From NCBI RefSeq assembly GCF_001613005.1, contig NZ_BDBN01000075.1, forward strand, positions 1-52,097: a stretch of DNA of 52,097 nt, written 5' to 3'. Source of the stretch: Nocardia nova NBRC 15556 (GTDB lineage: Bacteria > Actinomycetota > Actinomycetes > Mycobacteriales > Mycobacteriaceae). A model generated the notes under the pieces. The model was not told where the DNA came from. It saw only the letters and a program-made list of their open reading frames with translations, and did no database searches. The translations under genes were made by a program, and so were the position numbers. The stretch's first letter is position 1. The number at the start of each line of letters is the position of its first letter. Shown here piece by piece: positions 1-8,680 of the stretch.

Positions 1-835
1 CGCCGACCTCGGCGCCGCGGCCCACGACCGTGCCGCCGATCAGCAGCGCACCCGGCGCGACGCCGGCACCGGGATGAACCAGTGATTCGCCGCGCTGCCC
101 CGGCAGCGCCGGAGAAGGCGCGATGCCGCGCACCAGATCGGCGGACCCGCGCACGAAATCCTCGGGCGTACCCATGTCGCGCCAATACGAGGCATCGACA
201 TGGCCCTGAATGTGGGCGCCCTCGGCCAGCAGCGACGGGAACACCTCGCGCTCGACCGATACCGGACGGCCACTCGGGATCTTCTCGATGTACTCGCGGC
301 GGAAGACGTAGCAGCCGGCGTTGATCTGGTCGGTCGGCGGATCCTGGGTCTTCTCCAGGAACGCCGTGACCCGGCCGGTCTCGTCGGTGGGTACGCAACC
401 GAACGCGCGCGGATCACCGACCCGGACCAGATGCAGGGTCACATCGGCACGGGTCGAGGCGTGCGTATCGAGCACGGCCCCCAGATCGGCGCCGCCGAGG
501 ACGTCACCGTTGAAGACCATCACGTTGTCGGCGCGCAGCTTCGGCAGCACGTTGCGGATGCCGCCGCCGGTTCCGAGCGGCTCGGTCTCGGTGACGTATT
601 CGAGGTCGAGGCCGAGCTCGGCTCCGTCGCCGAAATGCTCCTCGAAGACCTCGGCCTTGAACGATGTGCCCAGCACCACATGAGTGATGCCGGCATCGGC
701 GATCCGGGCCAGCAGGTGATGCAGGAACGGTAGACCGGCGACCGGCAGCATCGGTTTCGGCGCCGACAGCGTCAGCGGGCGCAGCCGGGTGCCCTGGCCA
801 CCGACCAGGATCACGGCGTCAGTTGCGGTATCCAC
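1..835 (-). CDS. manB: Mannose-1-phosphate guanylyltransferase / NDP-sugar synthase, C-terminus outside window
   Basis: Partial: about 278 N-terminal residues are present and the gene runs off the left edge. It is a nucleotidyltransferase that would make GDP-mannose from mannose-1-phosphate and GTP in the cytoplasm, feeding mannosylated envelope glycans. The pyrophosphorylase signature is at residues 12-20 (GGQGTRLRP), followed by KPM and, further on, FNGDVL and the ASYWRDMGTPEDF block; a hexapeptide-type tail begins before the edge. The GTG at 835 is chosen because GGGAGGGAG lies just upstream and the protein then begins like M. tuberculosis Rv3264c. It lies 60 bp downstream of wbbL on the same strand, the mycobacterial order. 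The manB name follows mycobacterial usage; the exact sugar specificity cannot be read from sequence. Confidence 0.9.
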   Translation of the reverse strand, partial: MDTATDAVILVGGQGTRLRPLTLSAPKPMLPVAGLPFLHHLLARIADAGITHVVLGTSFKAEVFEEHFGDGAELGLDLEYVTETEPLGTGGGIRNVLPKLRADNVMVFNGDVLGGADLGAVLDTHASTRADVTLHLVRVGDPRAFGCVPTDETGRVTAFLEKTQDPPTDQINAGCYVFRREYIEKIPSGRPVSVEREVFPSLLAEGAHIQGHVDASYWRDMGTPEDFVRGSADLVRGIAPSPALPGQRGESLVHPGAGVAPGALLIGGTVVGRGAEVG

Positions 836-895
836 GCCCGCTCCCTCCCGAATTGTCCGGCATCAGTCTTCCCCTGTTCAGGTTCGGTCCACGCG

Positions 896-1807
896 TTATC
901 GCTGCGCTTCGCGGTCGCGCTCGCGCAGCGCAGATCGAACCGCAAGTTTGCAGCGAATCGCAAGTCCGGCCCGCAACGCCCAGCGCAGCGGGGCCTGCCA
1001 CCAGTGCGGATGGCGGTCGGCCTGGAAACGATAGGCGGAGGCGTGGTGGGCGGGCAACATGGTCTCCGGATGCCGCCCGGCCGCGTGTCCTTTGGCGTGG
1101 GTGACCTCGGCGGTCGGCACGAAGACGTTGTGCCAGCCGGCCTTGCCCATCCGGTCGCCGAAGTCGACATCCTCCATGTACATGAAGTAGCGGGAGTCGA
1201 AGCCCTCGATGCTGTCGAACGCGTCACGCCGGACCAGCAGGCACGAACCCGACAGCCAGCCGACCGTGCGCTCGGCGATCTCCTCGTTCTCCTGCCGGTA
1301 CCGGCGCGTCCACGGGTTACCCGGCCAGACCGTGCCGAGGATCGCATGGCCGGCGCCGTCGAGCAGGCCGGGCACCCGCCGCGCGGAGGGATAGATGCTG
1401 CCGTCCGGCTCGTGGATCAGCGGCCCGAGCGCCCCGGCTCGCGGCCAGCGCCGCGCGGCGGCCAGCAGCTGATCGATGGAATCGGTCCCCCAGCGCACGT
1501 CGGGGTTCGCGATGATCACGTATTCGATATCCGGATCGAGCTCGGCGACCGCTCGGTTCACCGCGCCGCCGTAACCGATGTTGCCGCCGGTGCGCAGCAG
1601 CGTGACGTGTTCGTTGGACTCCGCGGCCAGCTCGGGAGCGCCGTCGGTCGAGCCGTTGTCGGCGAGGATCACCTGCGGCTTCTCCGCGGTGGCGGTCGCG
1701 AGGGTGCTGATGAAGTGGTCGAGATGCTCGCCCGGCGAATAGGTTACGGTGACCACCGCCAGCTGAGGGGTACGGTCCGCGGAAGGGGCTGAATCCGAAG
1801 CGCTCAC
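896..1807 (-). CDS. wbbL: Rhamnosyltransferase WbbL (family 2 glycosyltransferase)
   Basis: GT-A fold glycosyltransferase of about 303 residues. By homology to Rv3265c it adds rhamnose from dTDP-rhamnose to decaprenyl-PP-GlcNAc, building the linker that ties arabinogalactan to peptidoglycan; it acts at the cytoplasmic face of the membrane. Visible motifs are VTYSPG near the N-terminus, ADNGSTDG, a conserved GWLSGSCLLVRR segment and the acidic FMYMEDVDFGDR motif. GTG at 1807 is preferred: the longer reading (GTG at 1864) adds residues unlike family members, and a TAGGCT hexamer sits 8 nt before 1807. It is flanked by rmlD upstream and manB downstream, all on the minus strand. In M. tuberculosis this enzyme is essential. 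Confidence 0.93.
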   Translation of the reverse strand: MSASDSAPSADRTPQLAVVTVTYSPGEHLDHFISTLATATAEKPQVILADNGSTDGAPELAAESNEHVTLLRTGGNIGYGGAVNRAVAELDPDIEYVIIANPDVRWGTDSIDQLLAAARRWPRAGALGPLIHEPDGSIYPSARRVPGLLDGAGHAILGTVWPGNPWTRRYRQENEEIAERTVGWLSGSCLLVRRDAFDSIEGFDSRYFMYMEDVDFGDRMGKAGWHNVFVPTAEVTHAKGHAAGRHPETMLPAHHASAYRFQADRHPHWWQAPLRWALRAGLAIRCKLAVRSALRERDREAQR

Positions 1808-1815
1808 GGAAGGCC

Positions 1816-1821
1816 AGCCTA
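1816..1821 (-). promoter_or_regulatory. Candidate -10 element for wbbL
   Basis: TAGGCT on the minus strand, 8 nt before the GTG at 1807, matches TAnnnT. With the hairpin at 1903-1928 it suggests that wbbL has its own near-leaderless promoter rather than depending only on rmlD transcription. No clear Shine-Dalgarno sequence precedes the GTG, which fits leaderless translation. Confidence 0.45.
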
Positions 1822-1902
1822 ATGGGTGAGAGGCCGGAGTAGGCACCCGAGCGCAGCCACCCACAGGGCCTTATCAGACTGACGGCCGGCACCGGTGCTC
1901 AC

Positions 1903-1928
1903 GCTCGCCGCCTCGCGCGGCGGCGAGC
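1903..1928 (-). terminator. GC-rich hairpin downstream of rmlD
   Basis: A perfect 10-bp inverted repeat (GCTCGCCGCC / GGCGGCGAGC) with a 6-nt loop starts 8 nt beyond the rmlD stop codon. There is no T-tract, which is common for actinobacterial hairpin terminators. It could terminate or attenuate rmlD transcription before wbbL. Confidence 0.5.
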
Positions 1929-1936
1929 AGGAAGAA

Positions 1937-2800
1937 TCACGGTTTCGCCCGATCCGACAGGCGTGCCAGCGCGTCGGCGAGCGCCGCGCGCCACTCACGC
2001 AGCGGGGTGAGCCCGGCCTCGGCCCACGCTCGATTCGACAGCACCGAGTACGCCGGGCGCCGGGCGGGACTCGGGAAATCGGCGGTGCCGCAGGGCCGCA
2101 CCCGCTCGGGATCGGCCCCGAGTTCGGCGAACACCGCACGCGCCAGCCCGAAGCGGCTGACCGCACCCGCGTTGCTCGCGTGCAGTACCCCCGGAACCGG
2201 CTGTCGCGCAACGAGTTCCAGCAGACCCTGCGCCAGATCGGGCGCGTAGGTGGGCGATCCGATCTGATCGTCGACCACCGATATCGTCTCGCGTTCGGCC
2301 TCGAGCCGGCGCATCGTCGCCACGAAGTCGCCGCGGTCACCGGTGTAGACCCAGGCCGTGCGCACGATCGTGGCCTGCGGATACTCTTCGAGCACGGCCT
2401 GCTCACCGGCCAGTTTGGTACGGCCGTACACACTTGCCGGTCCGGTCGGGTCGTCCGGCTCGTACGGGTCCGAGGCGGTGCCGTCGAAGACGTAATCGGT
2501 CGAGATGTGGATCAGGCGCGCATCGGCCACGCGGCAGGCGGCGGCGAGTACCGCCGGCCCGGTGACGTTGCCCGCATACGCCGCCTCGTGGTCGGACTCG
2601 GCGGCGTCGACGGCGGTGTACGCGGCACAGTTGAGCACCACGTCGCCCGGACGCACGACAGCGCGCACCGCCTCGGCGTCGGTGATGTCGAGATCGGCAC
2701 GCCCCAGGGCGAGTGCCGTGGGCGCCGCCGCGCGCAACGCGCGGCCGAGCTGTCCGCCGGCACCGGTGATCACGAGCCGGGAGTGGGAATCGGGACTCAC
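1937..2800 (-). CDS. rmlD: dTDP-4-dehydrorhamnose reductase
   Basis: SDR-family reductase of about 287 residues that catalyses the last step of dTDP-L-rhamnose synthesis (NADPH-dependent reduction of dTDP-4-keto-rhamnose), supplying WbbL. The N-terminal Rossmann motif ITGAGGQLG, the STDYVFDG segment with the catalytic Thr and Tyr context, YGRTKLAGEQ (YxxxK) and RTAWVYTG are all present. GTG at 2800 gives an N-terminus (SPDSHSRLVITGAGGQLG) like that of Rv3266c; an in-frame GTG at 2821 would add seven residues and no strong ribosome-binding site separates the two. The gene is divergent from the LCP gene and first in the rmlD-wbbL-manB series. Confidence 0.94.
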   Translation of the reverse strand: MSPDSHSRLVITGAGGQLGRALRAAAPTALALGRADLDITDAEAVRAVVRPGDVVLNCAAYTAVDAAESDHEAAYAGNVTGPAVLAAACRVADARLIHISTDYVFDGTASDPYEPDDPTGPASVYGRTKLAGEQAVLEEYPQATIVRTAWVYTGDRGDFVATMRRLEAERETISVVDDQIGSPTYAPDLAQGLLELVARQPVPGVLHASNAGAVSRFGLARAVFAELGADPERVRPCGTADFPSPARRPAYSVLSNRAWAEAGLTPLREWRAALADALARLSDRAKP

Positions 2801-2967
2801 CCGGCAAGTCTGGCACGCCACGCCAACAGCGGTTCAGCGGTGCGGGCGCACTGGTTGGATAGCCTCGAATCCGGGAACTCCCCGGTACGCCACCGGTATC
2901 GGAGGCGGTGGGCTACGCGGGCAGATTCTCGAACGGGGGTCGATCGAGCGTGGAAAAGGAATACGGA

Positions 2968-4521
2968 GTGCCGCAGAACAGACGTGCGTCGTCGCCGCCC
3001 CGCGGCGCCGGAGCACCACTGCCCGGCGGCCGCATCCCGCGAGCTCGCGGCGTTCGCCCGAGGCCGGATCCCGGGGTGAATCGTCCCGGACGGCTGCTCG
3101 CCGTAGCCGCCGCGGCCGTGGTGTTCATCGTCACCGGCTTCGGCTGGCACAGTGTGGATTCCTTGATCTCCGGTATCGAGCGGATCGGCAATCTCGGCCT
3201 GGGCGGCGGCCACGACGGTGCGGTCGACATCCTGATGGTCGGCATCGACAGCCGCACCGACGCACACGGCAATCCGCTCAGCGACCAGGAACGGGCGATG
3301 CTGCACGCCGGCGACGAGGTCGGCACCAACACCGACACCATCGTGCTGGTCCGGGTGCCCAACGACGGCCGTTCGGCGACCGCGATCTCGATTCCGCGCG
3401 ACTCCTACGTCGACATCCCCGGCATCGGCAAGGGCAAGATCAACTCCGCCTACGGCGCGACCAAGGAGAACGCCCGGCAGAAATACGCGTCGCAGGGCCT
3501 GTCCGACTCCCAGATCGAGCAGAAGTCCACCCAGGCCGGCCGGCAGGCGCTGATCAAGTCGGTCGCCAACCTCACCGGGATCACCGTCGACCACTACGCC
3601 GAGGTCGGGCTGCTCGGATTCGTGCTGCTCACCAATGCCGTCGGCGGGGTCGACGTATGCCTGAACAATGCGGTGGACGAACCGCTCTCGGGCGCGGATT
3701 TCCCAGCCGGACGGCAACGCCTGAACGGGGCGCAGGCACTGAGTTTCGTACGTCAGCGCCACGATCTGCCCCGCGGCGACCTGGATCGGATCGTGCGTCA
3801 GCAGGTGTTCATGGCCTCGCTGGTGAACAAGGCGCTCAACGCGCGCATCCTCGCCAATCCCGCGAAGTTGCGCGAACTCAGCGATGCCGTCGGCCGCACG
3901 ATCGTGCTCGACGAGGACTGGGACGTGGTGGCCTTCATGCATCAGCTGCAGGATCTGTCCGGCGGGAAGGTGAATTTCGAGACCATTCCGGTGCAGGACC
4001 TCGACGGGACGACCGCCGACGGCGAATCCGTGGTGAAGGTCGATCCGAAATCGGTGAAATCCTTCGTCGCGGCGGCGGTCGGCGCCACCACCGACGAGCA
4101 CGACGACGACCGGACGGTGGCGCCGAGTTCGGTCACCACCGACGTCTACAACGCCGGCAGTACCGGTGGTTTGGCCGGCCAGGTGGCGCAGGCCTTGACC
4201 GGCAAGGGTTTCCACACCGGAACCGTCGAGAACTGGCCGGGTTCGCCGGTGCGCAGCAGCCGGGTGCTCGCCGCCTCCGGCTCCGATCCGAAGGCGAAGG
4301 CGGTCGCCGAGGCGCTCGGCGGCCTGACCGTGGTCGCCGCACCGGATGTGCCGGAGGGCGCGGTGCGCGTGGTGCTCGCCGATGACTACTCTGGTCCGGG
4401 CTCGGCGGCCGGCAGTCTGTTCGATATGTCCGGAACCTCGCCGGCCTCGGGCACCGCGACACCGGTGCCGCCCGCGCCTCCCATCGACGCCGGCCAGAAC
4501 GGACCGAAATGCGTGAACTGA
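2968..4521 (+). CDS. LCP-family (LytR-CpsA-Psr) cell-wall glycopolymer ligase
   Basis: Membrane-anchored LCP protein of about 517 residues; by homology to Rv3267 (Lcp1) it attaches arabinogalactan to peptidoglycan at the outer membrane face. An Arg/Pro-rich cytoplasmic N-terminus is followed by one transmembrane helix at about residues 43-60. The LCP domain shows DILMVGIDSR, NTDTIVLVRV, SIPRDSYVDIPG and the RQRHDLPRGDLDRIVRQQ block with its conserved Asp and Arg. A second domain of LytR_C type lies near residues 370-480 (VYNAGSTGGLAGQ, then KGF), followed by a Pro-rich tail. GTG at 2968 is chosen because AAAAGGA is 7 nt upstream; GTG 2950 is an alternative. Its end overlaps the next gene by 13 bp, and the arrangement opposite rmlD matches mycobacteria. 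Confidence 0.9.
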   Translation: MPQNRRASSPPRGAGAPLPGGRIPRARGVRPRPDPGVNRPGRLLAVAAAAVVFIVTGFGWHSVDSLISGIERIGNLGLGGGHDGAVDILMVGIDSRTDAHGNPLSDQERAMLHAGDEVGTNTDTIVLVRVPNDGRSATAISIPRDSYVDIPGIGKGKINSAYGATKENARQKYASQGLSDSQIEQKSTQAGRQALIKSVANLTGITVDHYAEVGLLGFVLLTNAVGGVDVCLNNAVDEPLSGADFPAGRQRLNGAQALSFVRQRHDLPRGDLDRIVRQQVFMASLVNKALNARILANPAKLRELSDAVGRTIVLDEDWDVVAFMHQLQDLSGGKVNFETIPVQDLDGTTADGESVVKVDPKSVKSFVAAAVGATTDEHDDDRTVAPSSVTTDVYNAGSTGGLAGQVAQALTGKGFHTGTVENWPGSPVRSSRVLAASGSDPKAKAVAEALGGLTVVAAPDVPEGAVRVVLADDYSGPGSAAGSLFDMSGTSPASGTATPVPPAPPIDAGQNGPKCVN

Positions 4522-5225
4522 ACGACACTCTCACCGATGCCCTGCTCGGCCCGATCCTCGCCCGCGAGCCCGCGGCGCCCCGGATCACCCACTACGACGA
4601 CAGCACCGGTGCCCGCATCGAACTGTCCGGGCTGACGCTGGCGAACTGGGCGGCCAAGACCGCCAATATGATTCGCGACGAATTCGGCCTCGCTCCGGGC
4701 GCACGGGTGTCGGTGCTGCTGCCCGCGCACTGGCAGACCGCCGCGGTCCTGCTCGGCTGCTGGTGGGCGGGCACGGAGGTGGTGCTGCGGCCGGACGCCG
4801 ACGCCGAGCTCGCGCTGGTCTCGGCCGCGCGCATCGCCGAGGCCGGTGATATCGCCGAGGTGGCCGCGCTGTCGCTGGATCCGATGGGCATGCCCGTCGC
4901 CGATCTGCCGGTCGGCGTCACCGATTACGCCACGTCGGTGCGGGCGCACGGCGATCAATTCCACCCGTCGGGCGCGGGCGCCGCCCTCGACGGCGCCACC
5001 GTCGCCGAGACCGTGGCCGCGGCCCGGGCCTCGGCCGAACAGCAGGGGTTCACCGCGAGCGACCGGGTGCTGTCCACCACCGACTGGGACACCACCGCCC
5101 ACCTGATCGACGGACTGCTCGCGGTGTACGCGGCCGGGGCCTCGCTGGTGCAGGTGACCGCCCCGGATCCGGCTCGGCTCGAGCACCGGATCGAGACCGA
5201 GCGCGTCACCACTCGCCGGTCCTGA
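4509..5225 (+). CDS. TIGR03089-family protein (acyl-CoA synthetase N-terminal-like)
   Basis: A 238-residue cytoplasmic protein resembling only the N-terminal part of AMP-forming acyl-CoA synthetases. Segments such as LSGLTLANWAAKTANMI and PGARVSVLLPAHWQTAAVLLGCWWAG are typical, but the ATP-binding and C-terminal domains are absent. This short length is normal for TIGR03089 proteins (Rv3268 in M. tuberculosis), so it is not read as a truncation. It starts inside the last codons of the LCP gene, so the two are probably translationally coupled and may act together in envelope assembly; that role is inferred from position only. No enzymatic activity can be predicted. Confidence 0.8.
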   Translation: MRELNDTLTDALLGPILAREPAAPRITHYDDSTGARIELSGLTLANWAAKTANMIRDEFGLAPGARVSVLLPAHWQTAAVLLGCWWAGTEVVLRPDADAELALVSAARIAEAGDIAEVAALSLDPMGMPVADLPVGVTDYATSVRAHGDQFHPSGAGAALDGATVAETVAAARASAEQQGFTASDRVLSTTDWDTTAHLIDGLLAVYAAGASLVQVTAPDPARLEHRIETERVTTRRS

Positions 5226-5325
5226 TCTCCTACCCGGGTAGGGCACGGCGATCCACCCGCAGGCCGTTTTCGGCTCGCCCGCTACTCCGTAGTGTGGGGG
5301 TCAGCGAACCGGACGACGAACGGGG

Positions 5326-6630
5326 ATGGCGATGAAGCCGCAGTACTGGTTTCGGTGGTTGGTGGTGCAGGGCACGCCGCGGCTGGTCTTGAAGACCTAC
5401 GCCCGGCGCGGCGAAACCGTGGCACAACTGATGTCCAGCCCCGAGGCGGTCGATGATCCGATACCACTGCTGGAATCCTTGCGCGCACAGGGACGGCTGG
5501 TGCACTCCCCCCTCGGCTGGGCGACCACCGACTACGAGGTGGTGCGGACCGTGCTGCGCGACACCACCTTCAAGGTCGCGGCGGCCGAGGGTTTCGTGCC
5601 CGGACCGCTGCGGCCGCTGATGGATCTGGCGCCGCTGCCGCCCAATCCGGTGCAGCCGCCGTCGATGCTGGTGATCGATCCGCCCGACCACACCCGGATG
5701 CGTAAACCGGTGGCCTCGGCATTCACTCCGCGCGCGATCGCCCGGCTGCGCGACCGCGTCGAATCGGTGACAACGGAACTGCTCGATGCCCTGCCCTCCG
5801 GCGGTTCGGCGGATCTGGTCGCCGATTTCGCCTCCCAGGTGCCGATCGCGATCATCTCCGAAATGCTGGGCTTCCCCGACGCCGACCGCGACCGCTTCCT
5901 GGCGTGGGGCGACGCCGTCTCGCCGATGCTCGATATCGGCATCAGCTGGCCAACCACCCGCGACGCCTCGGCGGCCATTCTGGAGATGGACCACTATCTC
6001 GACGAGCACATCGCGCGGCTGCGGCGCGAACCGGGCGAGGACATCCTGTCCGGCCTGGTGAGTTCCGGCACGCTGGACAACACCGAGTTGAAGGCCTCCG
6101 CCACGCTGCTGATGGGCGCCGGATTCGAGACCACGGTCAATTTGATCAGCAACGGCGTCGTGCAGCTGGTGAACCATCGCGATCAGCTGGACCTGCTGCG
6201 CGAGGATCCGCAGCTGTGGCCCAACGCGATCGAGGAGATTCTGCGTTTCGACGCCCCGGTGCAGAACACCGGCCGCATTGCCGGGCGCGATGCGGAACTG
6301 GGCGGGGTCACCGTGCACCGGGGCAGCACGGTGGTGCTGTCGCTGTCGGGCGCCAACCGCGACCCGAAGGTGTTCGACGAACCGCACCGCTTCGACGTCA
6401 CCCGCGCCAACGCCAAGGATCACCTGACGTTCTCCAGCGGCATCCACGCCTGCCTGGGCGCGAGCCTGGCCCGGATGGAGGGCACGTACGCGCTGCGGTC
6501 GCTGTTCGAGCGTTTCCCGAATCTCGTGCTGGCCGGTCGCCCGCAGCGCCGGCCGCTGTTCACCCTGCACGGCTACAGCCGGTTGCCGGTGCTGCTCGGT
6601 CAGCGCGCCGAACAGCCCAGCAGCGTCTGA
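5326..6630 (+). CDS. Cytochrome P450 (bacterial soluble class)
   Basis: Haem monooxygenase of 434 residues, cytoplasmic, probably supplied by ferredoxin partners encoded elsewhere. The I-helix motif is A265-G-F-E-T-T270, with Glu where many P450s have Asp or His-Glu variants. The ExxR pair is E304 and R307. The haem loop runs F369 to G378 (FSSGIHACLG), with Cys376 as the thiolate ligand. Length is normal for CYP families of actinomycetes; the substrate is unknown. There are two possible starts, ATG 5326 and ATG 5332. It ends 6 bp before the end of the convergent esterase gene. A 12-bp palindrome (CTACCCGGGTAG, 5231-5242) lies upstream and could be an operator, but nothing else supports that. 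Confidence 0.93.
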   Translation: MAMKPQYWFRWLVVQGTPRLVLKTYARRGETVAQLMSSPEAVDDPIPLLESLRAQGRLVHSPLGWATTDYEVVRTVLRDTTFKVAAAEGFVPGPLRPLMDLAPLPPNPVQPPSMLVIDPPDHTRMRKPVASAFTPRAIARLRDRVESVTTELLDALPSGGSADLVADFASQVPIAIISEMLGFPDADRDRFLAWGDAVSPMLDIGISWPTTRDASAAILEMDHYLDEHIARLRREPGEDILSGLVSSGTLDNTELKASATLLMGAGFETTVNLISNGVVQLVNHRDQLDLLREDPQLWPNAIEEILRFDAPVQNTGRIAGRDAELGGVTVHRGSTVVLSLSGANRDPKVFDEPHRFDVTRANAKDHLTFSSGIHACLGASLARMEGTYALRSLFERFPNLVLAGRPQRRPLFTLHGYSRLPVLLGQRAEQPSSV

Positions 6631-6636
6631 GCCGGC

Positions 6637-8205
6637 TCAGCTGAAGCCGACCGCCTGGTCGCCCCAGGCGGTGTGCAGATCGTGATCGGGATCGTCGAGG
6701 ACTCGATCCGCGGCGTCGACGACCAGTGTCGTGCGGGTGGATTCGCGGTAGGGCGGCCAATGCTTCGAGCCGTCCAGCGCGGCCGGCACTCCGTGCTCGG
6801 CGAAGGCCAGCCAGCGCCGCATCATCCGGCCCGAGACCTCGCTCGCGACCTTGCGACCACCCAGCCAGAAGGTCGGGTCGTGGTCGAAGGAGCCGAAATT
6901 GCCGAAGATGTACGGCAATTCGGTGGCGTGTCCGGCGCCTACACGCGCCGCCTTCAGCATCGGCGTGGCCTGATCGAAGCGATACATCCAGGTGCGGCTG
7001 TGCCGGGAATGCGCATCGGCGACCCAGTGCGCCGGCATCCGGAACGCCGCATCGGTCGACATCGCCAGCGCGCCGCGAGTCTTGGTCAGATCCGGGTAGG
7101 CGGAGGTGATTTCGGCGATGCGCTCGTGCGACATCCCGGGGTGTTCCCCCGCGACGGCATTGAGCATCGCGTTCACCGCATCCGGTGTCACCGGCATGAT
7201 CGGCGAGCGGAACAGCCGGAACAGCGACGCCTCGTCCTTGTTGGTGCCGATGATCAGCGGTACGCGATGCGAGCGGCCCTGCTGGAAGCGGTCGGTCGGA
7301 TAGGTGGGCAGCAGATCACCGTCCACCACCGGCGCCGCCGCCAGGCGCCCCGGCGACTGCAGCGGCACCTCGTCCAGCAGGATGCCGGCCGCGTCCACGA
7401 TCCGTTCGACGGGGCATTCCAGCAGTTCCCCGGCACGTTCGAGCGGCAGATCCATCAGCTCCAGGAAGCGGCTCGCCACCCCGGCGGCCCGGTCGGGGCC
7501 GAAGACCGTCGTGGCCGGGGGGCTCTGCGCGATGGCGCGGTGGAACAGGCCCGCGGCCCGCGGCGAGGTCAGTAGCGCGGTGACGCATCCGGCGCCGGAG
7601 GATTCGCCGAAGACGGTGACGTTGCCCGGATCGCCGCCGAAGGCGGCGGCATTGTCGCGCACCCATTCCAGCGCCGCTATCTGGTCGTGCAGGCCGAGGT
7701 TGGCGACGAACCCGTCGCCCAGCGAGGACAGATCGAGGAAGCCGAGTGCGCCGAGCCGATAGTTCACCGCGACGATCACCACGTCGCCCATCTCGACCAT
7801 CCGGCGGCCATCGTAGATCGCCTGGGCCGCCGTGCCCAGACAGTAGGCGCCGCCGTGCAGCCACACCATCACCGGACGCGGCTGCACCGGCTCGGCGGCC
7901 GGCGCCCACACGGTGACCCACAGGCAGTCCTCGCCCATGCGCAGCCCCGAGTCGACGGGCACCATATCGCCCATGGTCTGCGGCGCGATCTCGCCGAATT
8001 CGGTGCAGTCACGCACTCCCGACCAGTGTTCGGGCGGTTCCGGCCGGGCGAACCGCTTCGGTCCCGCCGGTGCCGCGGCATAGGGAATGCTGCGCCACAC
8101 GTGAACCGATCCCGTACGGAATCCGCGTACCGCACCGCTGGTCGTGTGGGCGACAGGTCCGGCAGTGTCCTCGACCGGGGTCGCCTCGAAGAATTGAGTG
8201 CTCAT
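6637..8205 (-). CDS. Type-B carboxylesterase
   Basis: Alpha/beta-hydrolase of 522 residues that should hydrolyse carboxylic esters. The oxyanion-hole motif HGGAY is near residue 120, the nucleophile elbow is G200-E-S-S-G204 with catalytic Ser202, the acid is probably Glu325 or Asp324 (TNKDEASLF), and the catalytic His is 426 in GAGHATELPYIFG. No signal peptide is seen, so it is likely cytoplasmic. ATG 8205 is chosen because GAGGAGG precedes it; the longer reading (to 8253) runs into an upstream palindrome. It is convergent with the P450 gene. The substrate is unknown. Confidence 0.92.
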   Translation of the reverse strand: MSTQFFEATPVEDTAGPVAHTTSGAVRGFRTGSVHVWRSIPYAAAPAGPKRFARPEPPEHWSGVRDCTEFGEIAPQTMGDMVPVDSGLRMGEDCLWVTVWAPAAEPVQPRPVMVWLHGGAYCLGTAAQAIYDGRRMVEMGDVVIVAVNYRLGALGFLDLSSLGDGFVANLGLHDQIAALEWVRDNAAAFGGDPGNVTVFGESSGAGCVTALLTSPRAAGLFHRAIAQSPPATTVFGPDRAAGVASRFLELMDLPLERAGELLECPVERIVDAAGILLDEVPLQSPGRLAAAPVVDGDLLPTYPTDRFQQGRSHRVPLIIGTNKDEASLFRLFRSPIMPVTPDAVNAMLNAVAGEHPGMSHERIAEITSAYPDLTKTRGALAMSTDAAFRMPAHWVADAHSRHSRTWMYRFDQATPMLKAARVGAGHATELPYIFGNFGSFDHDPTFWLGGRKVASEVSGRMMRRWLAFAEHGVPAALDGSKHWPPYRESTRTTLVVDAADRVLDDPDHDLHTAWGDQAVGFS

Positions 8206-8217
8206 CTCGCACCTCCT

Positions 8218-8242
8218 CGTACTCCCTGTAACCGAGAGTACG
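8218..8242. promoter_or_regulatory. Operator-like palindrome before the carboxylesterase gene
   Basis: Perfect 7-bp arms CGTACTC / GAGTACG with an 11-nt centre, lying 13 bp upstream of the esterase ATG and next to its ribosome-binding site. The position suits repressor binding or a leader hairpin. No adjacent regulator gene is present. Confidence 0.4.
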
Positions 8243-8263
8243 TCCGAGATCATTCGTACCGCG

Positions 8264-8536
8264 TCAGCCTCGATCGATGTGGCCGAGGTCGCGGGCGGGA
8301 TCGATGCGGTCGCGCACGCGCTGTTTCAGCCCGGCGACATCCGGGAAGCCGCCGTCGGCTTTGCGCTCCCAGATCTGCTCACCGTCCACGGTGATCCGGA
8401 ACACTCCACCGGTTCCGGGAATCAGTGCCACCTCGTCGAGGTCGGTGCCGAAGGTGTTCAGCAACTCCTGGGCCATCCATCCGGCCCGCAGTAACCACCG
8501 GCATTGCGTGCAGTATTCGATCGCGATTCGTGCCAT
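8264..8536 (-). CDS. SelT/SelW/SelH (Rdx) family thioredoxin-like protein
   Basis: A 90-residue cytoplasmic protein with the Rdx fold signature: an N-terminal beta strand followed by C9-T-Q-C12, the Cys version of the selenocysteine CxxU redox motif, then helix segments and the GTGGVFRITVDGEQIWERK beta pair typical of the family. It is probably a small redox protein; partners are unknown. The start is supported by TAGGGT 6 nt upstream of the ATG. It lies in line with, but some 140 bp from, the SEC-C gene. Confidence 0.9.
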   Translation of the reverse strand: MARIAIEYCTQCRWLLRAGWMAQELLNTFGTDLDEVALIPGTGGVFRITVDGEQIWERKADGGFPDVAGLKQRVRDRIDPARDLGHIDRG

Positions 8537-8542
8537 GCGGTG

Positions 8543-8548
8543 ACCCTA
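8543..8548 (-). promoter_or_regulatory. Candidate leaderless -10 element (Rdx gene)
   Basis: TAGGGT on the minus strand, ending 6 nt before the ATG at 8536. That spacing would place transcription start at the start codon. The upstream stretch 8551-8680 is unusually AT-rich for this genome, as expected of a promoter region. Confidence 0.5.
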
Positions 8549-8680
8549 ATGAGGGTCCGGATTCCCGGTAGCCACCGCGCGGCTGTCCACGTTTACGGCA
8601 ACTCCTTCGCTATCTGCATTAATCGGAAATGTATTGTCGAAATAATAATGGGAGAGCACGGGAAACTCTTTACGAGCCGG

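Noticed and set aside
4509..5225. Truncated acyl-CoA synthetase pseudogene
   Set aside because: The short N-terminal-only form is the normal length of TIGR03089 proteins, and the syntenic mycobacterial gene is also short.
5231..5242. CTACCCGGGTAG as an operator of the P450 gene
   Set aside because: A single 12-bp GC-rich palindrome can occur by chance here, and no regulator or second copy supports it.
6627..6640. CTGAGCCGGCTCAG as a terminator between the P450 and esterase genes
   Set aside because: It is a palindrome without a loop, so it would form a poor RNA hairpin; it is too short to call.
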